Below are positions 47,337 through 59,669 of a stretch of 64,000 nt of DNA, one piece after another. Source of the DNA: Hordeum vulgare subsp. vulgare (lineage: Eukaryota; Streptophyta; Magnoliopsida; Poales; Poaceae); assembly GCF_904849725.1 (NCBI RefSeq), contig NC_058523.1, forward strand, positions 172,156,689-172,220,688, in the 5' to 3' direction. A program made the translations under genes and the position numbers. The notes under the pieces are model-generated. The model made no database searches. It was not told where the DNA came from and saw only the letters and a program-made list of their open reading frames with translations. Position 1 is the stretch's first letter. Each line of letters starts with the position of its first letter.

Positions 47337-47750
47337 ATGTCGTCTCAAGATTGAGAGGGAGAGAGCTATGTCAATGACCACGTCACGAACCCTAAGGTCT
47401 ACAGAGAGGTGGATCACTATGGTTGAACTACGAAGGAGGACGAAGACTAAGATACGAAGGAAGCAAAGGATGATAGCTCTGAGGAAGAGGAGGATCCACT
47501 ACTTCAACCTGGAGATATGCATGTGGAAATCAAGAAGTCAATCCTCCCTAACAAGTACAAACGTATGGTCGAATTTATCCCTTCCCGTTTTGTGTAGGAG
47601 AGCAAAGCAACCTTATGCAAAAATGTATTAAAGCTAGAGTTGGATAATGAGAATCCAAGGGAGGATAATTTTAGCCCGAGACGCAAGTTGGAAAATAGAA
47701 ATGCTACACCACCACCACCTCCTTCTTCATCACCAAAGAAGGAGACTTGA
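47337..47750 (+). pseudogene. Env-position ORF of element B, unknown function
   Basis: From ATG 47337 one frame can be followed for 137 codons to TGA 47748, broken by four in-frame stops (about 47352, 47427, 47448 and 47596). The first half is acidic with an Asp/Glu run (DDSSEEEEDP). The middle reads PGDMHVEIKKSILPNKYKR and MVEFIPSRF. The C-terminal part ends in a Pro run and SSSPKK. No membrane segment or signal peptide is visible, so there is no direct support for an envelope role. It lies after pol, where Athila elements can carry an extra ORF. The ATG is 10 bases after TTTTCCTGGCAG, a good splice acceptor, and donors lie at 41333/41345, suggesting a spliced mRNA. Not named. Confidence 0.6.
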
Positions 47751-49263
47751 GTACACGAGTATGGGCTCTCCCCATGGCTTGTGACAAGCTTGGGGGAGGT
47801 GCCCCGGTATCGTATCACCATCACCCCTATTACCATTATCCATCTTAATTTGATCTTTAGATATTTCGTGATTTAGTCAAATAAAAGTTTAGTCCAATCC
47901 ATCTTTGTGAGTGAGAGTTATATAATAAAGTTAGTTCGAGTTTTTTGCTTTTTTACTTTTTTGCTGCAATGAAAATAAAGGAATAATGAAAAATATCATA
48001 TGCTAATCTTATAGTAAGTAGTGACACCACATAAGGAAAATTATAAGTAGTAAAATTTGTTGAAGGTTGACAAACATAGCATTTGTTGGTAATGCAACAC
48101 ATCAAATAATTAATTAGGGAAGATAATATTTACATGCAAATACACTATCCTTGACATCTTTTATGATTTGGATCCCACCATTAATTATAATATGCCAAAA
48201 CTATTGACATTGGACAAGGAAGACAACGTAAGGATTTATGTTTGTTCACATTCCCATAGAAGTTATATTATCGTAGATCCTCTAACATATGGTGCTTGCC
48301 CAATATCTTTGCTAGCTAAAACTCCGCACTAAGTAGAGATACTACTCGTGCATCCAAAACCTTAAACCCAAATACATGTTTCAAGAGTCCACCATACCTA
48401 CATCTTGTCCTCGGTGCACAAAAAATAAAAATTGCTTCTAAACATGTTTGATCATTTAGTGTAAGGGAAATTAAGCGTTGTACGAACTTGTGATGGCAAT
48501 AATAAAAGCGACAAACTGCATAATAAAGGTTGCCATCACAAGGGGCAATATAACGTAATGTTCCTTTGCACTAAGACATTTGGCATACAACCAAAAAGCA
48601 CATGACAACCTCTCCTTCCCTCCGCTTAGGGTCTATCTTTTACTTTTATGCAAGAGTCAAAGTATCCTTCTCTACTCCTTTTTTATTTTTTTCTCCTTGG
48701 CAAGCATCATGTTGTGGGGTAAGATCTAGACATATATATCTAGTTGAATGTGGGCGGTCATGAGTTATTATTGTTGACATCACCCCTGAGATGAACATGT
48801 TGGATGCGACACTTTAAGCCCCTATCTTTCTATGTGTCCGGTTGAAACCTTTTGTTCATATGTATGCGATGAGTGTTAGCAATCATAGAATTGTAAATGA
48901 TGGTTGAGTATATAGACTTGCTTAAAATCTTCGATATGTGACCCTTCCTGAAAATATGATGAATTGTGTTGCAAAGTCGACTGAAAACATAGTTTGTTAG
49001 TTTTCAATAGAGTTTATGCTTCATACTTCGAAGATGTGATGAATCGTTACTTGTTTATGAGAAGTTTTTATTATGAAAATTGTATGATCAAAATGCTGTG
49101 ATGAAGTATTTTATAGAGTTTTATTTGCTTCTATAATAATGAGCATGATGTTGCTATGTCCGTATTTTGTTTTTGTTGACACCTCTCTCTCGCAAAGCAT
49201 GTGGTCATGATTTTCGTTATCGGCTTTCGTGTGAGAACAAGTGAGGCCTAAGCTTGAGGGAGT
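47751..49263 (+). other. Element B 3' untranslated region and polypurine tract
   Basis: AT-rich with no coding signal. AAGCTTGGGGGAGGTGCCCC near 47788 carries the same purine-rich word that marks polypurine tracts here. CCTAAGCTTGAGGGAGT (to 49263) abuts the 3' LTR and is the likely functional tract. Confidence 0.65.
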
Positions 49264-50729
49264 TGATACATCCATTTTGCATCATGTTTTTGTACTGTTA
49301 TTTAGTTTTTATGCATTATACCTCTTGGTGGAGTAATTCTAATGCCTTTTCTCTCATAATATGCAAGGTTTACATCAAGAGGGAGATGCCGGCAGATGGA
49401 ATTGTGGACCTGAAAAAGCTACGTCAAAGATACCAATTCTACACATCTCCAAATGGGCTGAAACTTTACAGAGATTAATTTGGAACAAATGAAAAAACCT
49501 GGAGGAAAGAAGTACCAGAGGGGGGGTTACCAGGTGCCCACTAGGCACCAGGGCACGCCAGCCCCCTAGCACGACCTGGTGGTTAGTGGGCCCCTGGCCC
49601 ACCTCTAGTAACCATCTTCTATTATAAATTCTCTGAAAAAAATGAAAGCAGGACTTTCGAGATGAAGCGCCGCCATCTCAAGGCAGAACCTGGGCAAGAG
49701 AACTTTTGCCCTCCAGAAGAGTAATTCCGTCGGAGGAACTTCCTTCCTGGAGGGGAAAATCCAAGCCATCGTCATCACCAACAAACCTCTCATCTTGGGG
49801 AGGCCAATCTTCATCAACATCTTCATCAGCACCATCTCCTCTCAAAACCCTAGTTCATCTCTTGTTCTCAATCTTGTACCGGAAGCTCAGATTGGTACGT
49901 GTGGGTGTGAGTAGTAGTGTTGATTACATCTTTTAGTTGATGCTTTATGGTTCATTTGGTGGAATATCATATGTTTAGACCAATATGCTATTTAATACCT
50001 CTCTGATCATGAGCATGTTTATCACTTGTGAGTAGTTACTTTTGTTCTTGAGGCCACTACAAAAGTCATGTTGCAAGTAGTCATGTGAAGATGATATTCA
50101 TTCGATATTTTGATGATGTGAATGTTGTGATTTTCTTAGTGGTGTTATGTCAATGTCGACTACATAACACTTCACCATCTTTGGGACTAAGGGAATGCAT
50201 TGTGGAGTAGAAATCCCAGTTTATACGTTATTTCGTAAGGCGCTGATTTGGACCCCTATGTTTAATGCTATGGTTATAATTTATTCTTAGTACTTTTCTC
50301 GTAGTTGCAGATGCTTGCGGGAGGGTTAATCGTAAGTGGGAGGCTTCTTCAAGTAAGAAAAACACCCAAGCACCGGTCCACCCACATATTAAATTATCAA
50401 AGTACCAAGCACGAATAAACCCGACATGACAAAAGTGATTAGATGAAATTCCCGTGTGCCTCAAGAACGCATTGCCTATTATAAGAAACTGTCACGGCCT
50501 GTACTTTGCCATAAAAGGATTGGGCTACCTTGCTACACCTATTGTTACTATTGCGACTTGTCATTTTTTACAATTATCTTGCTATCAAACTATTTGTTAC
50601 CGCTATTTTAATGCTTGCAGAAATTACCTTGCTGAAAACCGCTTGTCATTTCCTTCTGCTCCTCATTGGGATCGACACTCTTACTTATCAAAAGGACCAC
50701 GATTGATCCCCTATACTTGTGGGTTATCA
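49264..50729 (+). repeat. 3' LTR of element B
   Basis: 1,466 bp, TGATACATCCATTTTGC to TACTTGTGGGTTATCA. TATAAATT is at 49623-49630. It is followed by TGTTG, with no partner at the left end of B. Confidence 0.85.
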
Positions 50730-51734
50730 TGTTGCACGTCATCGCCAGGGTTGAGTGGACCCTTCTCGCATGACGCTTCAGCATCACGGATCAAGATAGG
50801 CATGTGAACACCGAGACGCTACAACTCGCTGCACAACATGATCGATGGTGCATCGCAGAGGAAGCTATGCGCGTCCGTGCTGATAAGTTGCGGCTCACAA
50901 CACAACGATACCATTGGAGTACCGTAGAGCAAGAGGCGTGTTGCACCACAGAGCAAGAGTGAATCCATCGGTGCTTGCCTGTTATCGATAGGATGTCGCA
51001 GCTGGGTAAACGTCCCGTCAGTACCCTCATTCCTTGCCAGGAGTGGGTAGAGGCTGTCTGTGCCATAATTGCACCACATGACAGCCGCGTCGTAGCAGGA
51101 CCGGACCCCTGCCGTGCCGTTCGCATGGGTCGTGCCATTTGCCTTGTCTGCAACCCGCTCGATGTCAACGTGCTGGTTGCTAGTCTCGACCGCCTCCTTG
51201 GCCCAGGTGTCCACCTGGGCACATTATAGGAACATGACCATCGCATCCTCAAGCTGGTGATCTCCGATGAAATAGCCAATTCGGAGCCTGGAATGTGTCG
51301 ACCGCTTGGACGAACGCCTGCACGAGTTCAGAATGAGCCAAGAGTTACCGTAGGCAAGGCTGCTGGTCATGGACGATTTTTATTTTCTTGAGTCATTTCG
51401 ACGTGGATCGATATGTATTCACAACACTCATAATATTGCTCTATTTATTGCTTTGTTTCAATGAGTGTACTCTGTTTTGCATCCTTATGTGTTCTTTTTT
51501 AGTGTGTGCATATATGTTTTTCATTCTGTATATGTGGATGATAACATCTAGATACAAATTGGTATACAAAAACAAATAGAAAAATGTAATTCATAATATA
51601 TATTAATTCTTCATTAGTTCATCACAATATATATATAATATCAGCACTTATACGTGATGCAACTTAACTACTATGTACATTGCATAAAATTGAAAACGAA
51701 CAATACTAAAAATAATAATCCCTTCGGGGGGAAA
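50730..51734 (+). pseudogene. Unrecognised coding-like fragment
   Basis: One + frame reads through about 50800-51228 with a single stop near 50970. It starts with a charged, probably helical stretch (AEEAMRVRADKLRLTTQR), then IDRMSQLGKRPVSTLIP. After a stop near 51228 the codon-like pattern persists to about 51390, where the sequence becomes AT-rich. It could be old Tat-type gag, since helical charged linkers are common there, or a captured gene piece. I do not recognise it. Confidence 0.35.
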
Positions 51735-52142
51735 CTACCTCGTGTGTGGTGCCTTCCGAGTGCAGAGGCAGTAATCCATCTCCTCCGCCTCATAGTGATT
51801 TATGTGTCGATCTGCCACTTGCTGGGGGACGAGCGCAAACGATCATGCCATTTGGTTGGGTGCCCACAAGAACTCCTCGTCGGTGGCACGCTCAATATTA
51901 TTGGCCCTCCTCCACATAGCGATGAGGTGCCTAGTGCCTTTGACCTTCCTCGTGACATACCCGTCTACATACACATCCTCCGCACAATGACACACCCACC
52001 CCCAAAGCTCCACCACCTCCTTATTGCAGGTGGTCTCACGGGCTTCGCAGGCCGCCTCGTACCTGGCTTTCTCCTCCGCAATCTCCTTCTTGAACGACAC
52101 CTGTGTGGCTTTCTCAGCCGGCGGTAGCGACTTCCATAGACG
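51735..52142 (-). pseudogene. Unrecognised minus-strand ORF with one stop
   Basis: A frame of about 136 codons on minus, with a TGA at 51845-51843. It begins LWKSLPPAEKATQVSFKKEI, continues through a charged helix with several Cys (ARYEAACEARETTC), then LWGWVCHCAEDVYVDGY, and ends RRANNIERATDEEFLWAP before the stop. Composition differs from the flanking LTRs. The protein is not recognised; captured host exon or transposon ORF are both possible. The copia LTR at 52182 cuts it off upstream. Confidence 0.4.
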
Positions 52143-52181
52143 AAGATTGTACTAGCCCCAAAACCACTCCAAAGTTGGGGG

Positions 52182-53838
52182 TGTTGGAAATATGCCCTAG
52201 AGGCAATGATAAAATAGTTATTATTATATTTCCTGTTTCAAGATAATCGTTCATTATCCATGCTATAATTGTATTGAATGAAGGCATAAATACATGTGTA
52301 GATATATAGACAAAACAATGTCCCTAGTGAGTCTCTAGTTGACTAGTTAGTTGTTTTCTGCGTGTCAAGTATTCATTCCTATGACCATGAGATCAAGTAA
52401 CTCACTGACACCGAAGGAATATCTTGTGCGTATCAAACGTCGCAACGTTACTGGGTGACTATAAAGGTGCTCTATAGGTATCTTCGAAGGTGTCCGTTGA
52501 GTTAGCATGGATCACGACTGGGATTTGTCACTCCGTGTGACGGAGAGGTATCTCGGGGCCCACTCGGTAATACAACATCACATATAAGCCTTGCAAGCAA
52601 TGTGACTAAAGTGTTAGTCACGAGATCTTTTATTACGGAACGAGTAAAGAGACTTGCCGGTAATGAGATTGAAATAGGTATAGGGATACTGACGATCAAA
52701 TCTCGGGCAGGTAACATACCAAAGGACAAAGTGAATGGTATACGGGATTATATGAAACCTTGGCACAGAGGTTCAATCGATAAGATCTGCATAGAATATG
52801 TAGGATCCAATATGGACATCCAGGTCCCACTATTGTATATTGGCCGTGGAGTGTCTCAGGTCATCTCTGCATAGTTCTCGAACCCGCAGGGTCTACACAC
52901 TTAAGGTTTGGTGACGTTCCAGTATAGTTCAGTTATAGGTTTTTGTGACCGAAGGTTGTTCGGAGTCCCAGTTGAGATCGCAGACGTCACGAGGGTTTCC
53001 AGAATGGTCCGAAAACGAAGATTTATATATAGGATGGTTTCATTTGGTCTCTGGAAAGATTTCGGGCATTACCGGCAGTGTACCCGGAGTGACGAATTGG
53101 TTCCGGGTTTTCACCTGGAGGGGCCCACCCACCCGGGAGTGATCCTAATAGCCCAAGGGTGGCGCACCAATCCTTAGTGGTCTGGTTAGGCCAGCCCAAA
53201 TGGGCTATGTCGGCTAGGAAAAAGAAAACCAAAGAAAAGAAATAAAAGAGGGAGGTGGGAAGGAAGAGCAGGACTCCTCTTTCCCCAAACCGAATTGTTG
53301 TTGGAGTCCACCTATCCTCTCTCAGCCGGCGCCCTTGGGGTTCTCTTGCCGCAAGGTTAACCCCTCCCCTCCTCCTATATATACTAGATATTTTAGGGTT
53401 TTTGAGACACAACTTTTGCCACGTGCAACTCAAACCTCTACTTTGTAGTTCTTCCTCTAGATCGGTTTTCTGCGGAGCTCGGGCGGAGCCCTGCAGGAAT
53501 AGATCGTCACCATCACCGGCCCGCCGTCACACTGCCGGAGAACTTATCTACTTCCCTGTCTCTCTTGCTGGTTCAAGAAGGCGGACATCGTTATCGAGTT
53601 GTACGTGTGCTGAACGCGGAGGTGTCGTCCGTTCGGCGCTAGATAGGAACAGATTGTGGGACGATGGTGATTTGAATCACGAAGCTATACCACTACATCA
53701 ATTGTGTTTCTTAACGCTTCCCGCTTAGCGATCTACAAGGGTATGTGGATCCGATATCCCTCTCGTAGATGAACATCACCATGATAGGTCTTCGTGTGCG
53801 TAGGAAATTTTTTGTTTCCCATGCAACGTTCCCCAAGA
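52182..53838 (+). repeat. 5' LTR of element C
   Basis: 1,657 bp from TGTTGGAAATATGCC to CCCCAAGA, where the last bases are usually AACA. About 160 bp found in the solo LTR at 61344 are missing near 52350. A TATA box TATATATAC is at 53376-53384. Confidence 0.9.
53376..53384 (+). promoter_or_regulatory. TATA box in element C LTR
   Basis: TATATATAC in the conserved position of BARE1/Angela LTRs; the solo LTR has TATATATAC at 62685-62693. Confidence 0.55.
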
Positions 53839-55105
53839 ATGACATCATGAGCTAGGTTCATGCGTAGATGTAATCTCGAGTAGAACACAAACTTTTTTGT
53901 GGGTGTTGATGTTCGATTTTCTGCCCTCCTTAGTCTTTTCTCAATTAGGCGATATTGTTGGATTGAAGCGGCCCGGACCAACATTACTCGTACGCTCACG
54001 AGAGACCGGTTTCATCGACTAACATGCAACTTGTTGCATAAAGATGACTGGCGGGTGCATGTTTCTTCAATTTTCGTTGAATTGGATTTTACCGAGGCGG
54101 TCCTTGGATAGAGGTTAAATAGCAATTTTCACATCTCCGTTGTGGTTTTGCATAAGTAAGATGCGATCATACTAGATACCCATAGCAGCCAAGTAAAACA
54201 TGCAACAACAAATTAGAGGACGTCTAACTTGTTTTGCAGGGTATGCTTGTGATGTGATATGGCCAAATACATGATGTGATATATTGGATGTATGAGATGA
54301 TCATGTTTTAATAGTTAATATCGACTTGCACGTCGATGCTACGGCAACCGGCATGAGCCATAGGGTTGTCTTTAAACTAACGTTTGTGTTTGCAGATGTG
54401 TTTACTATATTGCTAGGTTGTAGCTTTAGTAGTAATAGCATAGATAGCACGACAATCTCGATGGCGGCACAATGATGGACATCATGATGATGGAGATCAT
54501 GGTGTGGCGCCGGTGACAATGAAGATCATGCCTGTGCATTGGTGATGGAGATCAAGAAGCACAAGATCATGGCCATATCATGTCACTTATGAATTGCATG
54601 TGATGTTAACACTTTTATGCACCTTATCTTGCTTAGAACAACGGTAGGATTATAAGGTGATCCCTCACTAAATTTCAAGATAAAATTGTGTTCTCCCTGA
54701 TTGTGCACCGTTGTGACAGTTCATCATTTCGAGACACCACGTGATGATCGGGTGTGATAGACTCAAAGTTCACATACAACGAGTGCAAAACACTTGCACA
54801 CACGGAAAACTCGGGTTAAACTTGACGAGCCTAGCATGTGCAAACATGGCCTCAGAACACAAGAGACTGAAAGGTCGAGCATGAATCGTATAGTTGATAT
54901 GATTAGCATAGAGATGTTTAGCACTGAAACTACACTCAACTCACGTGATGATAGGATTTGAGTTAGTGAATTTGGATCATGTCACACTCAAGTAACTAGA
55001 CTGATGTCTATTTGAGTGTGAGTTTCTTAGTAATTTCATTAGTTAAACTCTAATTATCTTGAACATAGTCTAAGTACACTTTGCAATATTTTATGTTGTA
55101 GATCA
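53839..55105 (+). other. Element C leader with primer site
   Basis: ATGACATCATGAGCTAGG follows the LTR and is a decayed form of the initiator-Met primer site. About 1.27 kb of untranslated leader, alignable with 26161-27414 inverted. No coding signal. Confidence 0.7.
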
Positions 55106-57127
55106 ATGGCTAACGCAGTAGCAACCCTGAATTTCAATACGTTCCTAGAGAAAGCTAAGCTGAAAGATGATGGTAGCAACTTTGTAGACTGGGCTCATAA
55201 TCTTAGGCTCATCCTACAAGCTGGGAAAAAGAATTATGTCCTTGATGCTGCGCTAGGAGATGAACCACCCGCTACGTCTGACCAAGATGTTTTGATCGCT
55301 TGGCAATCATCTAAGGAGGAATACTCGGTAGTTCAATGCGCAGGCTTGTATGGCTTGGAACCGGGACTTCAATGACGCTTTGAACGTCATGGAGCATATG
55401 AGATGTTCCAGGAGTTGAAGTTTATCTTTCAGAAGAACGCCCAGATCGAGAGGTATGAGACCTCCGATAAATTCTATGCTTGCAAGATGGAGGAGAATTT
55501 GTGTGTCAGTGAACATGTGCTCAAAATGTGTGGGTACTCAAACCGTCTGGCTGAGCTGGGGATTGAATTCCTGCAAGAGGCTATCGCTGACAGAATTCTT
55601 CAATCACCGCCACCTAGCTACAAGAGCTTTGTGTTAAACTATAACATGCAAGGGATGAACAAGTCACCCGACGAGTTATTCGCGATGCTGAAAGTCGCAG
55701 AGTCAGAACTCTGGAAAGAGCATCAAGTGTTGATGGTCAATAAGACCACTTGTTTCAAGAGAAACGGCAAAGGCAAGAAGGGTAACTCCAAGAAGAGTGG
55801 CAAAACTGTTGGCAATCAGACGAAGAAACCCAAGGCTGGACCTAAGCCGGAAACAGAGTACTATTATTGCAAGGGGATGGGTCACTGGAAACGCAACTGC
55901 CCCAAGTATTTGGCTGATAAGAAGGCAACCAACGCCAAACCAGGTATATGTGATATACATGTTATTGATGTGTACCTAACCAACTCTTGTAGTAGTGCCT
56001 AGGTATTTGATACCGGTTTTGTTGGTCATATTTGCATCTTGAAGCAGGGACTGCGGAATAAACGAAGGCTGGCGAAGGATGAAGTGACGATGCACGTGGG
56101 AAATGGTTCCAAGGTTGATGCAATCGCCGTGGGCACAGTCTCACTTCTGTTACCATCAAGATTAGTTATGAACTTAAATAATTGTTATTTAGTGCATGCG
56201 TTAAGCATGAACATTATATCTGGATCTTGTTTATTGCGAGACGGTTACTCATTTAAGTCAGAGAATAATGGTTGTTCTATTTTTATTAGTAATATCTTTT
56301 ATGGTCATGCACCCAATGTGAGAGGTTTGTTCATATTGAATCTTGATTGTGATGACACACATATACATAACACTGAGACAAAAATATGTAGAGTTAACAA
56401 TGATAGCGCCACCTTTTTGGGGCACTTCTGCTTAGGTCACATTGGTGTAAAGCGCATGAAGAAACTCCATACTGATGGGATTTTGGAGTCACTTGACACG
56501 TGCGAACCATGTCTCATGGGCAAGATGACTAAGACTCCGTTCTCCGGAACAATGGAGCGTGCAAGTGACTTGTTGGAGATCATACATACTGATGTGTGCG
56601 GTCCAATGAGTGTGGAGGCGCGAGGCGGATATCGTTATTTTCTCACCTTCACTTATAATTTGAGTAGGTATGGATATATCTACTTGATGAAGCACAAGTC
56701 TGAAACGTTTGAAAAGTTCAAGCAATTTCAGAGTGAAGTTGAAAATCATCATAACAAGAAGATCAAGTTCCTACGATCTGATCGAGGGGGTGAATATCTG
56801 ATTTTGAGTTTGGTGCTCACTTAAGACAATGTGGAATCGTTTCATTGTTGACACCGCCTGGAACACCACAGCGTAATGGTGTGTCCGAACGTCGTAATCG
56901 TACTTTGTTAGATATGGTGCGATCTATGATGTCTCTTACCGATTTGTCGTTATCATTTTGGGGTTATGCATTAGAGACAGCTCCATTCACTTTAAATAGG
57001 GCACCATCAAAATCCGTTGAGACGACACCATATGAGCTATGGCATGACAAGAGGCCAAAGTTGTCGTTTCTTAAAGTTTGGGATGCGATGCTTATGTCAA
57101 AAATGTTCAGCCTGAAAAGCTCGAACC
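55106..57127 (+). pseudogene. gag-pol: Element C gag, protease and integrase part, broken
   Basis: Starts MANAVATLNFNTFLEKAKL at ATG 55106. TGA at 55373 replaces an Arg codon and TAG at about 56000 replaces the Trp before the protease site, which reads FDTGF instead of FDTGS. The CCHC knuckle is YYYCKGMGHWKRNC, so its first Cys is lost. The zinc site (FCLGHIGVKRMK to CEPC) and integrase Asp residues (HTDVCG; SDRGGEY) are visible. A frameshift near 56798 separates them from NGVSERRNR, where Glu is kept. Another shift near 57080 precedes the junction with element D. Confidence 0.9.
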
Positions 57128-58659
57128 TGATAACCCACAAGTATAGGGGATCAATTGTAGCCTTTCTCGATAAGTAAGAGTGTCGAACCCAACGGGAGAT
57201 AAAGGCAGGATAAATATTCCCTCAAGTTCTATCGACCACCGATACAACTCTACGCACACTTTACGTTCGCTTTACCTAGAACAAGTATGAAACTAGAAGT
57301 ACTTTGTAGGAGTGATAGGAGAGGTTAGCAAGAAAGTAAAGAACACATAAATAAAACTAGGGGCTGGTTAGATAAAGAAACAACTACGAGTGTCTAACGA
57401 GTGTGGAAAAGTGGTGGTAGGAGTTGCAGAATTGTCCCTAAGCAATTGACTATGTTACTAGATCGATAGCAAGTATCATGTGGGAGAGGCCTCTGCTAGC
57501 ATGTCATCCCTTTCTTGGAATTCTATGCACTTATGATTGGAACTATTAGCAAGCGTCCGCAACTACTAACGTTCATTAAAGTAAAACCCAACCATAGCAA
57601 TAAGATATATTGGTCCCCCTTCAATCCCACATGCATCAATTTCTATGCTAGGTTTGAAGCTTCTGTCACTGTAGCCTGCCAATACATAGTCCTATCAACA
57701 TACAACTAACCCTATGGTGTGATCCACGAGCACTATCATATGATGGGCACCAAAGGACAGCAACATAACCACAAGCAAATTAAACCAATCATAGCAATTC
57801 ATCAATCACCGATAGGACAACGATAATCTACTCAGACATCATAGGATAGCAACACATCATTGGATAATAATATGTAGCATAAAGCACCATGTTCAAGTAG
57901 AGAGTACAATGGGTTGCAGGAGAGTGAACCGCTAAATATAGATGGGGGAAGATGATGGAGATGTTGGTGAAGATGACGGAGGTATTGGTGTAGATCGTCG
58001 TCACACGATGATGTCCCGGGCGGTGTTCCGGCGCCGCCGGGAGAGAGGGGGAGAGAGCCCCCTCCTTCTTTTTCTTCCTTGACCTCCTCCCTAGATGGAA
58101 GAAGGGTTTCCCCTCTGGTCCATGGTCTCCATGGCGGCGGAGGACGAGAGCCCCTCTGAGATAGGATCTCTCTCTCTCTCTCTGTCCTTCTGTTTCTGCG
58201 CTCCCAGATTCTGTGTTTCACCGTTTCCTAAATTACTAGAGATCCGTAACTCCGATTGGGCTGAAATTTTAACACGATTTTCTTCCGGATATTATCTTTC
58301 TTGCGGGGAAAGAAGGGCACCAACCGCTTTAAGGAGTGGCCACAAGCCTGCCTACTGCGGGCCCAACCCCTGGCCGCAGCGACAGGGCTTGTGGGCACTC
58401 CGTGCATCGCCTCGTGTTGATTCTTCTTCCCGAAAATCATAAATATTCCAAAAAAACCATTAGTTTTTATTACGTTTGGACTTCATTTGGTATGGATATT
58501 CTGCGAAACAAAAAACATGCAACAAACAGGAACTCGCACTGGGCAGTGGATCAATATGTTAGTCCCAAAAATAGTATAAAAAGCTGCCAAAAGTATATGA
58601 AAGTTGTAGAATATTGGCATGAAACAATCAAAAATTATAGATATGACGGAGACGTATCA
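57128..58659 (-). repeat. LTR of element D
   Basis: 1,532 bp with ends TGATAACCCACAAGTATAGG and GGAGACGTATCA, so on minus it reads TGATACGTCTCC to GGGTTATCA. Its first 400 bases on minus are related to the LTR of element A, but its other end is of the GATCCCCTATACTTGTGGG type seen in element B. A (CT)n run lies near 58172. Confidence 0.8.
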
Positions 58660-59504
58660 GCATCCCCAAGCTTAATTCCTGCTCGTCCTCGAGTAGGTAA
58701 ATGATAAAAAAGATAATTTTTGATGTGGAATGCTACCTAGCATAATCTTGATCATATAATCTAATCATGGCATGAATACTAAAACACGAATGATTCGAAG
58801 CAATAGTCTATCATTTGACATAAATACAATAATATTTCAAGCATACAAACAAAGCAATCATGTCTTCTCAAAATATCATGGCCAAAGAAAGTTATCCCTA
58901 CAAAATCATATAGTTTGTCTATGCTCCATCTTCCCCACACAACGTATTTAAATCATGCACAACCCCGGTTTAAGCCAAACAATTGTTTCATACTTTAGTG
59001 TTCTCAGACTTTTTCAACTTTCACGCAATACATGAGCGTGAGCCATGGACATAGCACTATAGGTGGTATAGAATATGGTGGTTGTGGAGAAGACAAAAAG
59101 GAGGAGATAGTATCACATCAACTAGGCGTATCAACGGGCTATGGAGATGCCCATCAATAGATATCAATGTGAGTGAGTAGGGATTGCCACGCAACGACTG
59201 CACTAGAGCTTATAAGTGTATGAAAGCTCACAAAAGAAACTAGTGGGTGTGCACCCAACTTGCTTGTGTACGAAGACCTAGGGCAATTTTGAGGAAGGCA
59301 TCATTGGAATATACAAGTCAAGTTATATAATGAAAATTTCCCACTAGTATATGGAAGTGACGACATAGGAGACTCTCTGTCATGAAGATCATAGTGCTAT
59401 TTGAAGCACAATTGTGGAAAGAGGATAGTAGCAATTGTCCCTTCTCTCTTTTCTCTCTTTTTTTGTGGGCTCTTCTTCTTCCTTGACCTCCTCCCTAATT
59501 GCCT

Positions 59505-59546
<42 letters not shown>

Positions 59547-59669
59547 TGGGCATCTTTGGCCTCTTTTTTGTAAATGGGATTCGCTGGCCTCTTTTATTTC
59601 CTCACATGGGACAATGCTCTATTAATAATGATCATCACACTTTCAACTCAATACTTAGAGCAATGATGA
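58660..59669 (-). other. Element D internal 3' region with polypurine tract
   Basis: On minus the tract ends AAGCTTGGGGATGC at the LTR, as in element A. No coding sequence. A (TA)n microsatellite of about 18 units lies at 59508-59543. Confidence 0.75.
59508..59543. repeat. (TA)n microsatellite
   Basis: About 18 uninterrupted TA units inside element D. The equivalent place in element A (near 6270) is A-rich without the TA run. Confidence 0.95.

Larger units (their letters stand above)
34525..50729 (+). mobile_element. Element B: Fatima-like Athila-type gypsy retrotransposon, decayed, with nested long-LTR element
   Basis: The 3' LTR (49264-50729) and most of the 5' LTR (about 35238-36520) match. 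The primer site at 36532 fits tRNA-Asp with two changes. The internal part holds gag-pro, RT, RNase H, integrase and a further ORF before the polypurine tract. The 3' LTR start TGATACATCCATTTTGCATCATG is how I remember the Fatima family. Stops are frequent throughout. The first 713 bp of the 5' LTR belong to another LTR type, and no duplication matches the TGTTG after 50729. Confidence 0.8.
52182..57127 (+). mobile_element. Element C: BARE1/Angela-type copia, 5' part, cut by element D
   Basis: LTR 52182-53838, leader, then gag-pol from 55106 that stops being recognisable at 57127 inside the integrase region, exactly where element D begins (TGATAACCC). The rest of C, including RT and the 3' LTR, must lie beyond the window. 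The five bases before its LTR are GGGGG. Confidence 0.9.
57128..59669 (-). mobile_element. Element D: Athila-type gypsy, 3' part (minus strand), cut by element E
   Basis: Its 3' LTR is 57128-58659 and about 1 kb of internal sequence follows (58660-59669), corresponding on minus to the 3' internal region of element A (about 6140-7113). It is inserted in the integrase region of element C. The rest of D lies beyond element E. Confidence 0.8.
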
